From an uncultured bacterium (GTDB taxonomy: Bacteria > Spirochaetota > Spirochaetia > Sphaerochaetales > Sphaerochaetaceae), in NCBI GenBank assembly GCA_905215015.1, contig CAJMOS010000107.1, positions 1-10,190 on the forward strand: a stretch of 10,190 nucleotides of DNA. Direction: 5' to 3'. A program made the translations under genes and the position numbers. Shown piece by piece: positions 1 through 7,100 of this stretch. The notes beneath the pieces are model-generated. The model ran no database searches. It was not told where the DNA came from and was given only the letters and a program-made list of their open reading frames with translations. Numbering within the stretch: the stretch's first letter is position 1; every line of letters begins with the position of its first letter.

Positions 1-605
1 AGTTTCTCATAAGACGCGAGTTCCGCGTAGGCACTGTCCCATAACAGGAAGTTGCTCAACCGATGCTCTCCGGCACTACGTACTATCATATCCACCGGCG
101 GGACGTCATACAAGTCCAAGTTCCCCCGGATATCCTCGGCGGCGAGGCTTGTCTTGCCGCTGGCGATCGCCTTGTTGACGGCACGGACGATTTCATCCTG
201 CCCGCCATAGTTGATGGCGAGGCAGCAGGTGATGCCAGTCTCGGCTTTTGTCGCCTCCTCGGTCTCGCCGATCGCTTTGCGGACAGCTTCGGGCAATCCG
301 GCAACGTCGCCACGAACGCGGACACGCACGTGCTCCTGGATGAAGAAATTGATCTCGCCGGGAAGCTTGCAGGCCAGGAGATGCATCAGGTAGCTGACCT
401 CCTGCTGGCTGCGCTTCCAGTTCTCGGTGGAGAAGACATAGAGGGTGATGAAGGGGATATGGTGGTCGCGGCAACTGACGATGACCCTCTTGAGGGACTT
501 CAGCCCCTCGATGTGCCCCGCCGCCCTGGGCAGGCCTCGCTTCTTCGCCCAGCGGCCGTTGCCGTCCATGATGAATCCGACATGGGTCGGTACTGTGCTT
601 TCCAT
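1..605 (-). CDS. uppS: Undecaprenyl diphosphate synthase, C-terminus beyond the window
   Basis: This cis-prenyltransferase adds isopentenyl units to farnesyl diphosphate to make the C55 lipid carrier of peptidoglycan synthesis. Reading the reverse strand from 605 gives 201 residues without a stop before the window edge. Family hallmarks appear in order: GFIMDGNGRWA near residues 10-20, whose Asp14 matches the catalytic aspartate of the first P-loop-like motif; LYVFSTENWKR near 55-65; CLAINYGG in the middle; and RSAGEHRLSNFLLW near the visible end, slightly different from the usual RTSGE. Family members usually have about 230-260 residues, so perhaps 30-50 are missing. An in-frame ATG four codons upstream (617) is an alternative start: the only purine-rich site, AAGGTGG, lies 1 base before 617 and 13 bases before 605, so the start is not settled. 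The gene is transcribed divergently from tctC. Confidence 0.95.
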   Translation of the reverse strand, partial: MESTVPTHVGFIMDGNGRWAKKRGLPRAAGHIEGLKSLKRVIVSCRDHHIPFITLYVFSTENWKRSQQEVSYLMHLLACKLPGEINFFIQEHVRVRVRGDVAGLPEAVRKAIGETEEATKAETGITCCLAINYGGQDEIVRAVNKAIASGKTSLAAEDIRGNLDLYDVPPVDMIVRSAGEHRLSNFLLWDSAYAELASYEK

Positions 606-711
606 GGTGGCAAGCATACCACCTTGCACGGCTTGCGTACAGCAACAGGACAGGAAAAGGAAGCCAATGAATGTCCCATGCATATTTATGCGTAAAAATG
701 CAAGCTTCCAC

Positions 712-741
712 TTGACTTTGGCCATCGGAAAATGTTCGAAT
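712..741 (+). promoter_or_regulatory. Candidate sigma-70 type promoter for the tct operon
   Basis: TTGACT at 712-717 matches the -35 consensus at five of six positions. TCGAAT at 736-741 matches the -10 consensus at four of six, with 18 bases between. This puts transcription start near 748, about 33 bases before the tctC ATG. The -10 is weak, and AATACT at 739-744 is an alternative at a poor spacing of 21, so this is inference from sequence only. I could not pick a confident promoter for the divergent uppS in the same 175-base gap. Confidence 0.33.
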
Positions 742-746
742 ACTTT

Positions 747-760
747 CAACACGTTTGTTG
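747..760. promoter_or_regulatory. Small inverted repeat, possible operator
   Basis: CAACA (747-751) and TGTTG (756-760) form a 5-bp inverted repeat around CGTT, directly after the candidate -10 and before the tctC ribosome binding site. A repressor bound here would cover the likely transcription start. No regulator gene is present in the window, so a regulatory role is only a guess from placement. Confidence 0.22.
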
Positions 761-780
761 CGTGATTGAGAGGAAGTGCT

Positions 781-1809
781 ATGAAAAAAACAATGCTCTT
801 GGTTGGCGCCATGGCCATGATGGCGGCGTCGCTCTTTGGACAGGCCCAGCAGGAGGGAAAGGCCTCCTATCCGGCCAAGCCGATTACCATGATCGTCCCC
901 TATGGTGCCGGCGGCACGACGGATGTCTCCGGCCGCCAGTTCGCAGCCCTGTTGTCCAAACAGCTCGGCCAAAGCGTGACTGTCGTCAACCAAGGGGGTG
1001 CCAGCGGCTCGATCGGCTGCAAGGCCGCGCTTGACGCCCAGCCGGACGGCTATACCGTTCTGTTCACCGCAGAGAGTCTTGGGACCCAGCGCGTCATGGG
1101 CCTTTCCGACATGAGTTACGCCGACTTCGCGCCGATCATGGCTGTCGTCAACGACCCGAAGGTGATTGTCGTCGCGAAGGATTCGAAGTACCGGACCTTC
1201 CAGGACCTGCTGGACGACATGAAGGCCAACCCTGGCAAGGTGAAGATGAGCTACACCGGTCCTGGCGGCAGCGGACACGTCCAGGGCCTGATCATGGAAC
1301 GGCTGGGCTACAAGCCCGCCATGACCGCCTATAAGGGCGGCAACGACTGTTTCCTTGCCGTTCTTTCCGGAGAGGTCGACTTCACCAACTCGAACTTCGC
1401 GACGGTCACCGGCTACATCCAGAGCGGGGACCTGCGCCTGCTTGCCGTCAGCAGCAACCACCATCTGGCCGCCTATCCCGATGTGCCGATTTTCGAGGAG
1501 GTGGTTCCCGAAGCCGCTCCCTACATGAAGAACGCGTTTACCCCGCTGAACTTCCTTGTTTCCAAGGATGTCCCCGCCGACGTCCAGCAGGTGCTTCGTG
1601 ACGCCAGCCTGAAGGTCGTCCAGGATCCGGCCTGGATTTCTTTCGCCGACAAGAACTGCCTTGAGAAGCTCTACGAGGAGTATCCTTCCATCGACGATAT
1701 CAAGCGGTTCTACGCGTCCTGGGAGTCCCAGGTCAGCTGGATGCTCTACGATGCCGGAGCGACCAAATATTCGCCGGAGAAGTTCGGCATTCCCAAACCA
1801 CAGAACTGA
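781..1809 (+). CDS. tctC: Tripartite tricarboxylate transporter, periplasmic solute-binding protein (TctC/Bug family)
   Basis: This 342-residue protein is the extracytoplasmic receptor that binds an organic anion, classically citrate or another carboxylate, and hands it to TctA/TctB. It starts with a type I signal peptide: MKKT, a hydrophobic stretch to about residue 20, and probable cleavage near GQAQQ; there is no lipobox cysteine. The mature start carries family signatures: YPAKPITMIVPYGAGGTTD near residues 30-48, where the glycine-rich loop and aspartate help bind the ligand carboxylate, then VVNQGGASGSIG and QPDGYTVLF. Length is near the family norm of about 320-340. I chose the ATG at 781 over the TTG at 766 because GAGAGGAAG at 768-776 is a good ribosome binding site for it and the signal peptide then begins cleanly. 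The ligand cannot be read from sequence, since many paralogues bind other dicarboxylates or aromatic acids. It is the first gene of the tctCBA operon. Confidence 0.95.
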   Translation: MKKTMLLVGAMAMMAASLFGQAQQEGKASYPAKPITMIVPYGAGGTTDVSGRQFAALLSKQLGQSVTVVNQGGASGSIGCKAALDAQPDGYTVLFTAESLGTQRVMGLSDMSYADFAPIMAVVNDPKVIVVAKDSKYRTFQDLLDDMKANPGKVKMSYTGPGGSGHVQGLIMERLGYKPAMTAYKGGNDCFLAVLSGEVDFTNSNFATVTGYIQSGDLRLLAVSSNHHLAAYPDVPIFEEVVPEAAPYMKNAFTPLNFLVSKDVPADVQQVLRDASLKVVQDPAWISFADKNCLEKLYEEYPSIDDIKRFYASWESQVSWMLYDAGATKYSPEKFGIPKPQN

Positions 1810-1825
1810 AGTATCGGGTCCTTGT

Positions 1826-1853
1826 GGTCCGGGCCTCGCGCGAGACCCGGACC
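1826..1853 (+). promoter_or_regulatory. Strong hairpin between tctC and tctB, likely expression-setting element
   Basis: GGTCCGGG at 1826-1833 pairs with CCCGGACC at 1846-1853. After one mismatch the stem continues through the self-complementary CTCGCGCGAG at 1835-1844. No T-run follows, so it does not look like a full terminator. A stem of this kind after a binding-protein gene is a known way to stabilise the upstream mRNA or allow partial termination, giving more receptor than membrane subunits. That role is inferred from position. Confidence 0.6.
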
Positions 1854-1881
1854 TTGCGTATCGTAAGGAGTAGTCTCCATC

Positions 1882-2349
1882 ATGTCCAATCGTTTGAAAA
1901 CCTATCTGCAAAGGCCTGTCGTCCACGAGAGTATCCTTTGCTTCTTCCTGGCGCTTTCCCTGCTGGTCTACTCGCTGGTTAGCCATCGGCAGGTCAGCCT
2001 TCCCTGGAAGCTGTCCCCCTATCTGTTTCCCCTGCTGGTCTCCCTGTTCCTATTGGTCCTTTCGTTCAGCCTGTTCGCAGAAGGCGTGAGGCCGGACCAG
2101 AAGGGTGAGTCCTGCCGGCCTTCCCCAAAGACGGAGTGGAAGAACGTCCTCGCGACGCTCGCCATCTGTCTGGCCTATTACTTCGCCATGCCCCATACCG
2201 GCTTCGTCCTCAGTACGGTCGTCTTCCTCGTGCTGCTTTTCCTGTTGCTTGGCGAACGGCGTCCGCTTGTGGTTGGCGTCCTCTCGGTGGCCACCAGCGT
2301 CGTCATCTATTACCTGTTCCACGTGCTGCTGCACGTGATGCTTCCCTGA
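1882..2349 (+). CDS. tctB: Tripartite tricarboxylate transporter, small membrane subunit
   Basis: This 155-residue protein has the expected TctB shape of four transmembrane helices. They lie roughly at residues 14-32, 43-65, 85-110 (from WKNVLATLAICLAYYF) and 115-150, the last hydrophobic stretch being broken by the basic loop GERRP. TctB is the poorly conserved small subunit that pairs with TctA in the cytoplasmic membrane, and assignment rests more on topology and gene order than on motifs. The ATG at 1882 follows AAGGAG (1865-1870) at a rather long spacing of 11 bases. The gene lies 72 bases after tctC, separated by the hairpin. Its stop codon TGA (2347-2349) forms part of the ribosome binding site of tctA, suggesting translational coupling. 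Confidence 0.88.
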   Translation: MSNRLKTYLQRPVVHESILCFFLALSLLVYSLVSHRQVSLPWKLSPYLFPLLVSLFLLVLSFSLFAEGVRPDQKGESCRPSPKTEWKNVLATLAICLAYYFAMPHTGFVLSTVVFLVLLFLLLGERRPLVVGVLSVATSVVIYYLFHVLLHVMLP

Positions 2350-2357
2350 GGTGCCCC

Positions 2358-3866
2358 ATGCCGTTTGCTTCCGTTCTTTCTTTCTGCACGCAACCCCGCT
2401 TCATCCTGCTCGTCTTCGTCGGTTCGGTGCTTGGCCTGTTCGTGGGCGCCATTCCCGGGCTTTCCGTCACCATGGCGACCGCGCTCTTGGTCTCGATCAC
2501 CTACACGTGGTCGACCAACGACGCCCTTGCCACCATCATGGGCCTGTATGTCGTCGGCGTCTTCAGCGGAGCGCTCAGCGCGATCCTGATCAATATTCCC
2601 GGCGCGCCTTCAAGCGTCGTCACTACCTTTGACGGATATCCGCTCGCCAAGAAGGGGCAGGCCTACCGCGCGCTGAAATACGCCACGGTCTATTCCTTCA
2701 TCGGCAGCGTCTTCGGCCTTGCCGCACTCTGGCTGGTCGCCCAGCCGGTCAGCCGGATAGCCTTGAAGTTCCAGCCGATGGACTATTTCCTGCTTTCGCT
2801 CTTTGGCCTTTCCGCCGTCGGGTCCCTGACAAGCAGGACCTTCAGCAAAGGGCTGGTCAGCGCCATGCTCGGCCTGTGTGTCAGCATGATCGGACTGGAC
2901 TCGGTCATGGGCACCCCGCGCATGACCTTCGGCATCCGGAACTTGCAGGCGGGGGTTGCCACCGTCCCTGCCTTGGTCGGATTGTTCGGGATGGCGGAGG
3001 TGCTCTCGGCCATAGCCGGCGGGAACATGGAGGCCGAGGTCAGCTCGATCCCCCATGAGAAAGTTTCCCTGAAAGAGATTCTTACGGGAAACTGGCTGTA
3101 CGCGCTCTACTACTGTCTGATCGGCACCTTGGTCGGGGCGCTCCCCGGCGCCGGCGGGCCTGTCGCGGCCTTTCTCGCCTACAGCGAGGGCAAGCGCATC
3201 GTCAAACACCCTTCGGTTCCCTTCGGCCAGGGGGCGGTGGAAGGCATCATCGCCAGCGAGACCAGCAACAACGCCTGTATCGGAGGAGCCCTGATCCCCA
3301 TGCTGACGCTGGCCGTTCCTGGAGACGCCGTCACGGCGGTCATCCTTTCGGTCTTCTACGTCCACGGCCTGCAGCCGGGACCGATGTTCATCCGGACCCA
3401 GCCGGAGATGTTCGCCTCGATTCTCGCAGGCGGCTTCCTCGGCTGCGTCTGCCTGCTGGCGCTCGGCCTGATCGTCGCGCCCCGCATCAGCAAGGTCATC
3501 CTGGTCCCCAAGCGGATCCTGCTGCCGATTGTCACGGTGCTCTGCATCATCGGAGCCTATGCCTGCAACAACCGCCTCTTTGACGTGGGGCTGATGTTCT
3601 GCTTCGGAGTGCTTGGATTCTGCATGCGCCGGCACGGGTACCCTGTGGCGCCGATGGTGCTTGCCATCGTCCTTGGGGGGATCATGGATTCCAGTTTCCG
3701 CCGCGCCATCAGTCTGGCAGAGAGCGAGAACGACAAGCTGGCTGCCCTGTTCGGACGGCCGATCACCCTGGTCCTGCTCTTCCTGACCATCCTGACACTC
3801 GTGATGAACATCCCGGCGGTCGGAAGAAAGCTGAAGGGGAGGACCTCCAGCGACGACGCTGCCTGA
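2358..3866 (+). CDS. tctA: Tripartite tricarboxylate transporter, large membrane subunit
   Basis: This 502-residue polytopic protein is the transport channel of the TTT system, moving the substrate delivered by TctC across the cytoplasmic membrane, probably driven by an ion gradient. Two homologous halves each carry a glycine/proline signature: GAIPGLSVTMATALL near residues 32-46 in the first half and GALPGAGGPVAAFLAYSEGK near 259-278 in the second. Other conserved family blocks are NIPGAPSSVVTTFDGYPLAK, ASETSNNACIGGALIPMLTL and VPGDAVTAVILS. Length fits the usual value of about 500. I chose the ATG at 2358 because TGAGG (2347-2351) lies 6 bases upstream and overlaps the tctB stop; the open frame continues further upstream but only across tctB in another frame. 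Nothing suggests damage. The operon ends with a terminator 17 bases later. Confidence 0.95.
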   Translation: MPFASVLSFCTQPRFILLVFVGSVLGLFVGAIPGLSVTMATALLVSITYTWSTNDALATIMGLYVVGVFSGALSAILINIPGAPSSVVTTFDGYPLAKKGQAYRALKYATVYSFIGSVFGLAALWLVAQPVSRIALKFQPMDYFLLSLFGLSAVGSLTSRTFSKGLVSAMLGLCVSMIGLDSVMGTPRMTFGIRNLQAGVATVPALVGLFGMAEVLSAIAGGNMEAEVSSIPHEKVSLKEILTGNWLYALYYCLIGTLVGALPGAGGPVAAFLAYSEGKRIVKHPSVPFGQGAVEGIIASETSNNACIGGALIPMLTLAVPGDAVTAVILSVFYVHGLQPGPMFIRTQPEMFASILAGGFLGCVCLLALGLIVAPRISKVILVPKRILLPIVTVLCIIGAYACNNRLFDVGLMFCFGVLGFCMRRHGYPVAPMVLAIVLGGIMDSSFRRAISLAESENDKLAALFGRPITLVLLFLTILTLVMNIPAVGRKLKGRTSSDDAA

Positions 3867-3882
3867 TTCCTGGATAAAGATT

Positions 3883-3918
3883 GAGTCCGAAGTGTTTCCC
3901 GCACTCCGGACTCCTTTT
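3883..3918 (+). terminator. Rho-independent terminator of the tctCBA operon
   Basis: GAGTCCG at 3883-3889 pairs with CGGACTC at 3907-3913. After an A/C mismatch the stem continues with AGTG (3891-3894) and CACT (3902-3905), leaving a short loop. TTTT follows at 3915-3918. It lies 17 bases after the tctA stop, and separates the transporter transcript from the region that follows. Confidence 0.85.
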
Positions 3919-4164
3919 CGTATGTTCCCCGCTTATCAATTGCTTCCGGAATATCCAGTGCAAGCATGACCGGAGGATACGTCTACGATCCTGATGATGC
4001 GACCAGTTTACAGACAACCTGTTGCTTTGGCAAGAGAAAAAATATTAATTCTTTGTACAAAAAGAAGTTGATGATGTCAGAGGTTGTACAGGACTTATAC
4101 AGGCCTTGTACAATAAGGCAACTTCTCCAAACTTCTCACATGTTCCCGGTAGGACGCTAATCTG
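3919..4164 (+). promoter_or_regulatory. Gene-free AT-rich leader with iterated TTRTACA motifs
   Basis: I see no convincing gene in these 246 bases. Three 11-base units run head to tail at 4084-4116, each starting TTGTACA or TTATACA; the first two continue GGAC and GGCC. A further TTGTACAA lies at 4053-4060, 31 bases upstream. TTGTACAA at 4053 and at 4106 is self-complementary. Spacings of 11 and 31 bases place all copies on one helical face, as expected for cooperative protein binding. TACAAT at 4109-4114 resembles a -10 box, with TTGTAC at 4084 a possible -35 at a long spacing of 19. A further direct repeat, ACTTCTC, occurs at 4121 and 4131. This may be the control region of the following open frame, or the left edge of the mobile segment. 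Confidence 0.45.
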
Positions 4165-7100
4165 TTGGATAAACGGAAAATAGGAGAATTCTCCCTCGCG
4201 AAGGAATGTCCATTCCGAGACGTGGGATTGATGTCTGATGTCATTACTCCTGCAAGCGGATTGGTGCGGTATCACCTCGAATGCTTTCTGTATTCGCGAA
4301 AGATGGATTCCATAGTCTTCGCAGAAAAGAGTCCTATTCAACCGCTATTGCTGGAGTGCGGGACGTACAAACATCTAGAGAGGAAACTGTTGTTTTCCAC
4401 CGAGGAGATCGTCTCCCCGAAGGATGCCGCGGGAGTGGAGCGGAGGCGCTTTTTGATCGGCGACCCGGAAATCGAGGACGGCAGGAGGGGCGCCCAGTAC
4501 GGGGCGGTCGACTTCGAGCTGTCCGACAACGGGAACAGGCTCACCATCACCGACGTCTCGATGGGCAAGGGGCACGAGGACCTCGTGCGTGAGGCGGTCA
4601 CCGACCTGATCGACGAGTATTCCCAGGCAAGCATCGAGTGGGACACGAACGGCGACGAAAAGCTGGAGGCCGTCAAGGACAGCCTGATGGAGCAGAACGG
4701 CGGCTCCTTGCAGATCAGCAGCCAGGACCAGGTGCAGGGGCACCAGAAGGTTGTGGGCGCGATCAGCAGGGCGTTCGGCTCCTCGCTGAACAACAAGCAG
4801 CTCTACACCGCCGCCGACGTACTGGAGGTCATGGCCCGGACCAAGGGGATGACCGGAGAGCAGTATCTGGCAAAGTACTTCGCGGACGGCGGGTTCCGGA
4901 AGCTCTCCTCCGCCGAAGGCAAGGCGGTGCTCAGGCAGAGCGGCCTTTCCGAGGGCGACGTCAACGGCCTGACGCAGTTCGTGACCGACGGCAAGGCGAT
5001 CGTCTACGCCGCCGAGCACGGCAACTTCTCCACGTTCGTCCACGAGTCGTTCCATGTCCTGGAGCGGGTGACCGATTCCACACAGCAGCTCGAGGACGCG
5101 ATCCAGGCCGCCGGCAGGAGCGGACAGCTTGCCGGGTACGTGAAGGCACACGACCGGCTGTTCAGCGACGGCCTGTTCACCACCGACGACGAGGGGAAGG
5201 ACATCGACGCAGCCACCCGCATCACGCAGGTGGTGGAATCCTGGGGGGACGGTAAGGACCTCACCAAGGCCCAGCAGGAGCTGAGGAGCGAGATCATGGC
5301 GCGCCTGTTCGAGGGCTACCTGTACGACGGCAAGACGTTCAGCCCGCAGCTGAAGACCATCTTCGCCAAGATCGCCCAGTGGATGAGGCGGATCTACCGC
5401 GGCATGGAGACCCACGGGGTCACCCTGACCGACGACATCGTCAAGGCATATGACGACCTGCTGACCAGGAAGGACAGCGGGGTGGCGATTGCGGAAGGAA
5501 GCGTGATGACACTGGCGCAAAGACAAGAGAGAGAACAGTCCGACTTCAAGTCTTTTGCAAAATGGCTGACGGAAGCTGACGTGAAGACGTTGGCTAGTTC
5601 GAGAACTTATAGAACAGTTTATGATAGAGTTCCGGATATCCTCGGAAAATGTTTTCCCGGAATGGAAGATCTTCCATTAAAAATTAAAGAGTCTGTCGTC
5701 CCTCATTCTTTGAGGCGTCATCCTGGCATGACAATTGATATTATGTTGGAAGCATTGGGAGCGGTCACTGAGCCTTTGGCTATAGGGCAGTCAAGGACTG
5801 TTCCAAATGCATCCGTTGTTTTGACTAACGTTTATGATCGAAACGGGGCTCATGTAATTGTTCCAATCCATTTGGTCCAAGAAGAAGACGAGGGGCTTTG
5901 TATAGTTGCTTCCGTTTACGGGAAAGACCATAAATTCAAAGAATGGGCAGAAAGCACTAATTGGGTTTATATGAAACAAGGCACCAACATCCCCGACGTC
6001 GCAGGGTCCAATTCCCTCGGTCGGGGAGGCAGTGCCTCTATACCTACTATCGCATCGAACTCCGATTCCGTCAAGCCCGACGTATTAAGACAAGGCTACG
6101 ACTATGCTCAGAACATGAGCAACAACGCGGTCGAGGCATATTCCGAAGGGAAACGGCCTTTGTGGAAATGGAGGAAATCCGACATTTCCCAAGCCGTGGA
6201 AACCCTTGCCGGCAAGGATATTGTTTCCGACATGGATGCAGCCGAGATGAAAGAATCCTTCCTCGAAAGGACCGAATGGCACCACGTTGGGTCTGCTTAT
6301 AACAAACAGGATTTCTATGCGATTAGTCTTGACAAGATCAGGAACACCATCGGCAAACTGCCCGAAGAAGAACTGGACAACTACGAAAGGGCAAGCGTCT
6401 ATACCCTGGAACTCCTCACCGACGTCATGCACAGGCAGCATCTCGGCAAGGAGGAGGCAATCAATTGGATCGGGCGTTATCTGCATGACCATAAGACTGC
6501 AGATGGCTCTGGAATTTTCCTGTATGGAACCTATGGGCTAACAGGAGAAGTGGTTGACGAACTGAAAGGCGTATCGGGTGAGCTGTTGTCCTGGTACAAC
6601 TTTGGCAAAGGCGAGGATGTCTCTTGGCTCGATCATGTCCCTTCCGGAGCTGTGGAAGGGAAAGACCATATAGTCCTTGGCCAAGCAGAGCCTGACGTGC
6701 TCGCCCAGGCGGCTGAAGCGAATGCGGCTCCTGGACGGGCGGACGTGGATAAAGTGCTGGCGCAAACGGTCGCGGTGGAAGGGCATGGAATGATAGGGAT
6801 CAATCTCTTGAATTTCTTGACGAAAATGCTGGTAGAAAATAGCCCAAGGCTGTCACTTAAGGCATCTTGGGCTCTAGGTACGGCGGCGGACGTCTCATCC
6901 GTCAGTGAACCCGTACGGGTACCGTGCAACTCTACTATCGCATCGGACTCCGATTTTGTCAATCCTGACGTATTGAGACAAGGCTATGACTACAAACCCA
7001 ATATGAGCAATAACGCGGTCGAAGTATATTCCAAAGGGAAACGGCCTTTGTGGAAATGGTCGTCAACGCGACTAGCAGGGAGTTCGGCTCTTCGCAGAAC

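Noticed and set aside
193..1986. A 597-codon open frame on the minus strand
   Set aside because: It is a shadow of uppS and of the antisense of tctC: the true uppS frame carries all family motifs and tctC is clearly coded on the plus strand. Its translation has no recognisable domain.
2610..3635. A 341-codon minus-strand open frame inside tctA
   Set aside because: The translation is rich in D, G, R and Q with no fold signature, typical of antisense of a GC-rich membrane protein. tctA on the other strand is unmistakable.
4053..4116. The TTRTACA array as a CRISPR array
   Set aside because: Units are 11 bases with no spacers and only three adjacent copies, which does not fit repeat-spacer structure.
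3966..4160. A 64-codon plus-strand open frame starting MTGGYVYDPDD
   Set aside because: No ribosome binding site, no recognisable motif, and it runs across the iterated TTRTACA units. Judged non-coding leader.
4375..5526. A 383-codon minus-strand open frame opposite the HESFH backbone
   Set aside because: It is antisense to the repeated backbone, and the same shadow appears opposite copy 2 (6990-7631). The plus-strand product is the one with motifs and repeated protein modules.
6000..6040. A T-arm-like stem and loop (GGG, seven bases, CCC) suggesting a tRNA fragment
   Set aside because: Only one arm is present, the loop does not follow the T-loop consensus well, and no acceptor or anticodon arm lies nearby.
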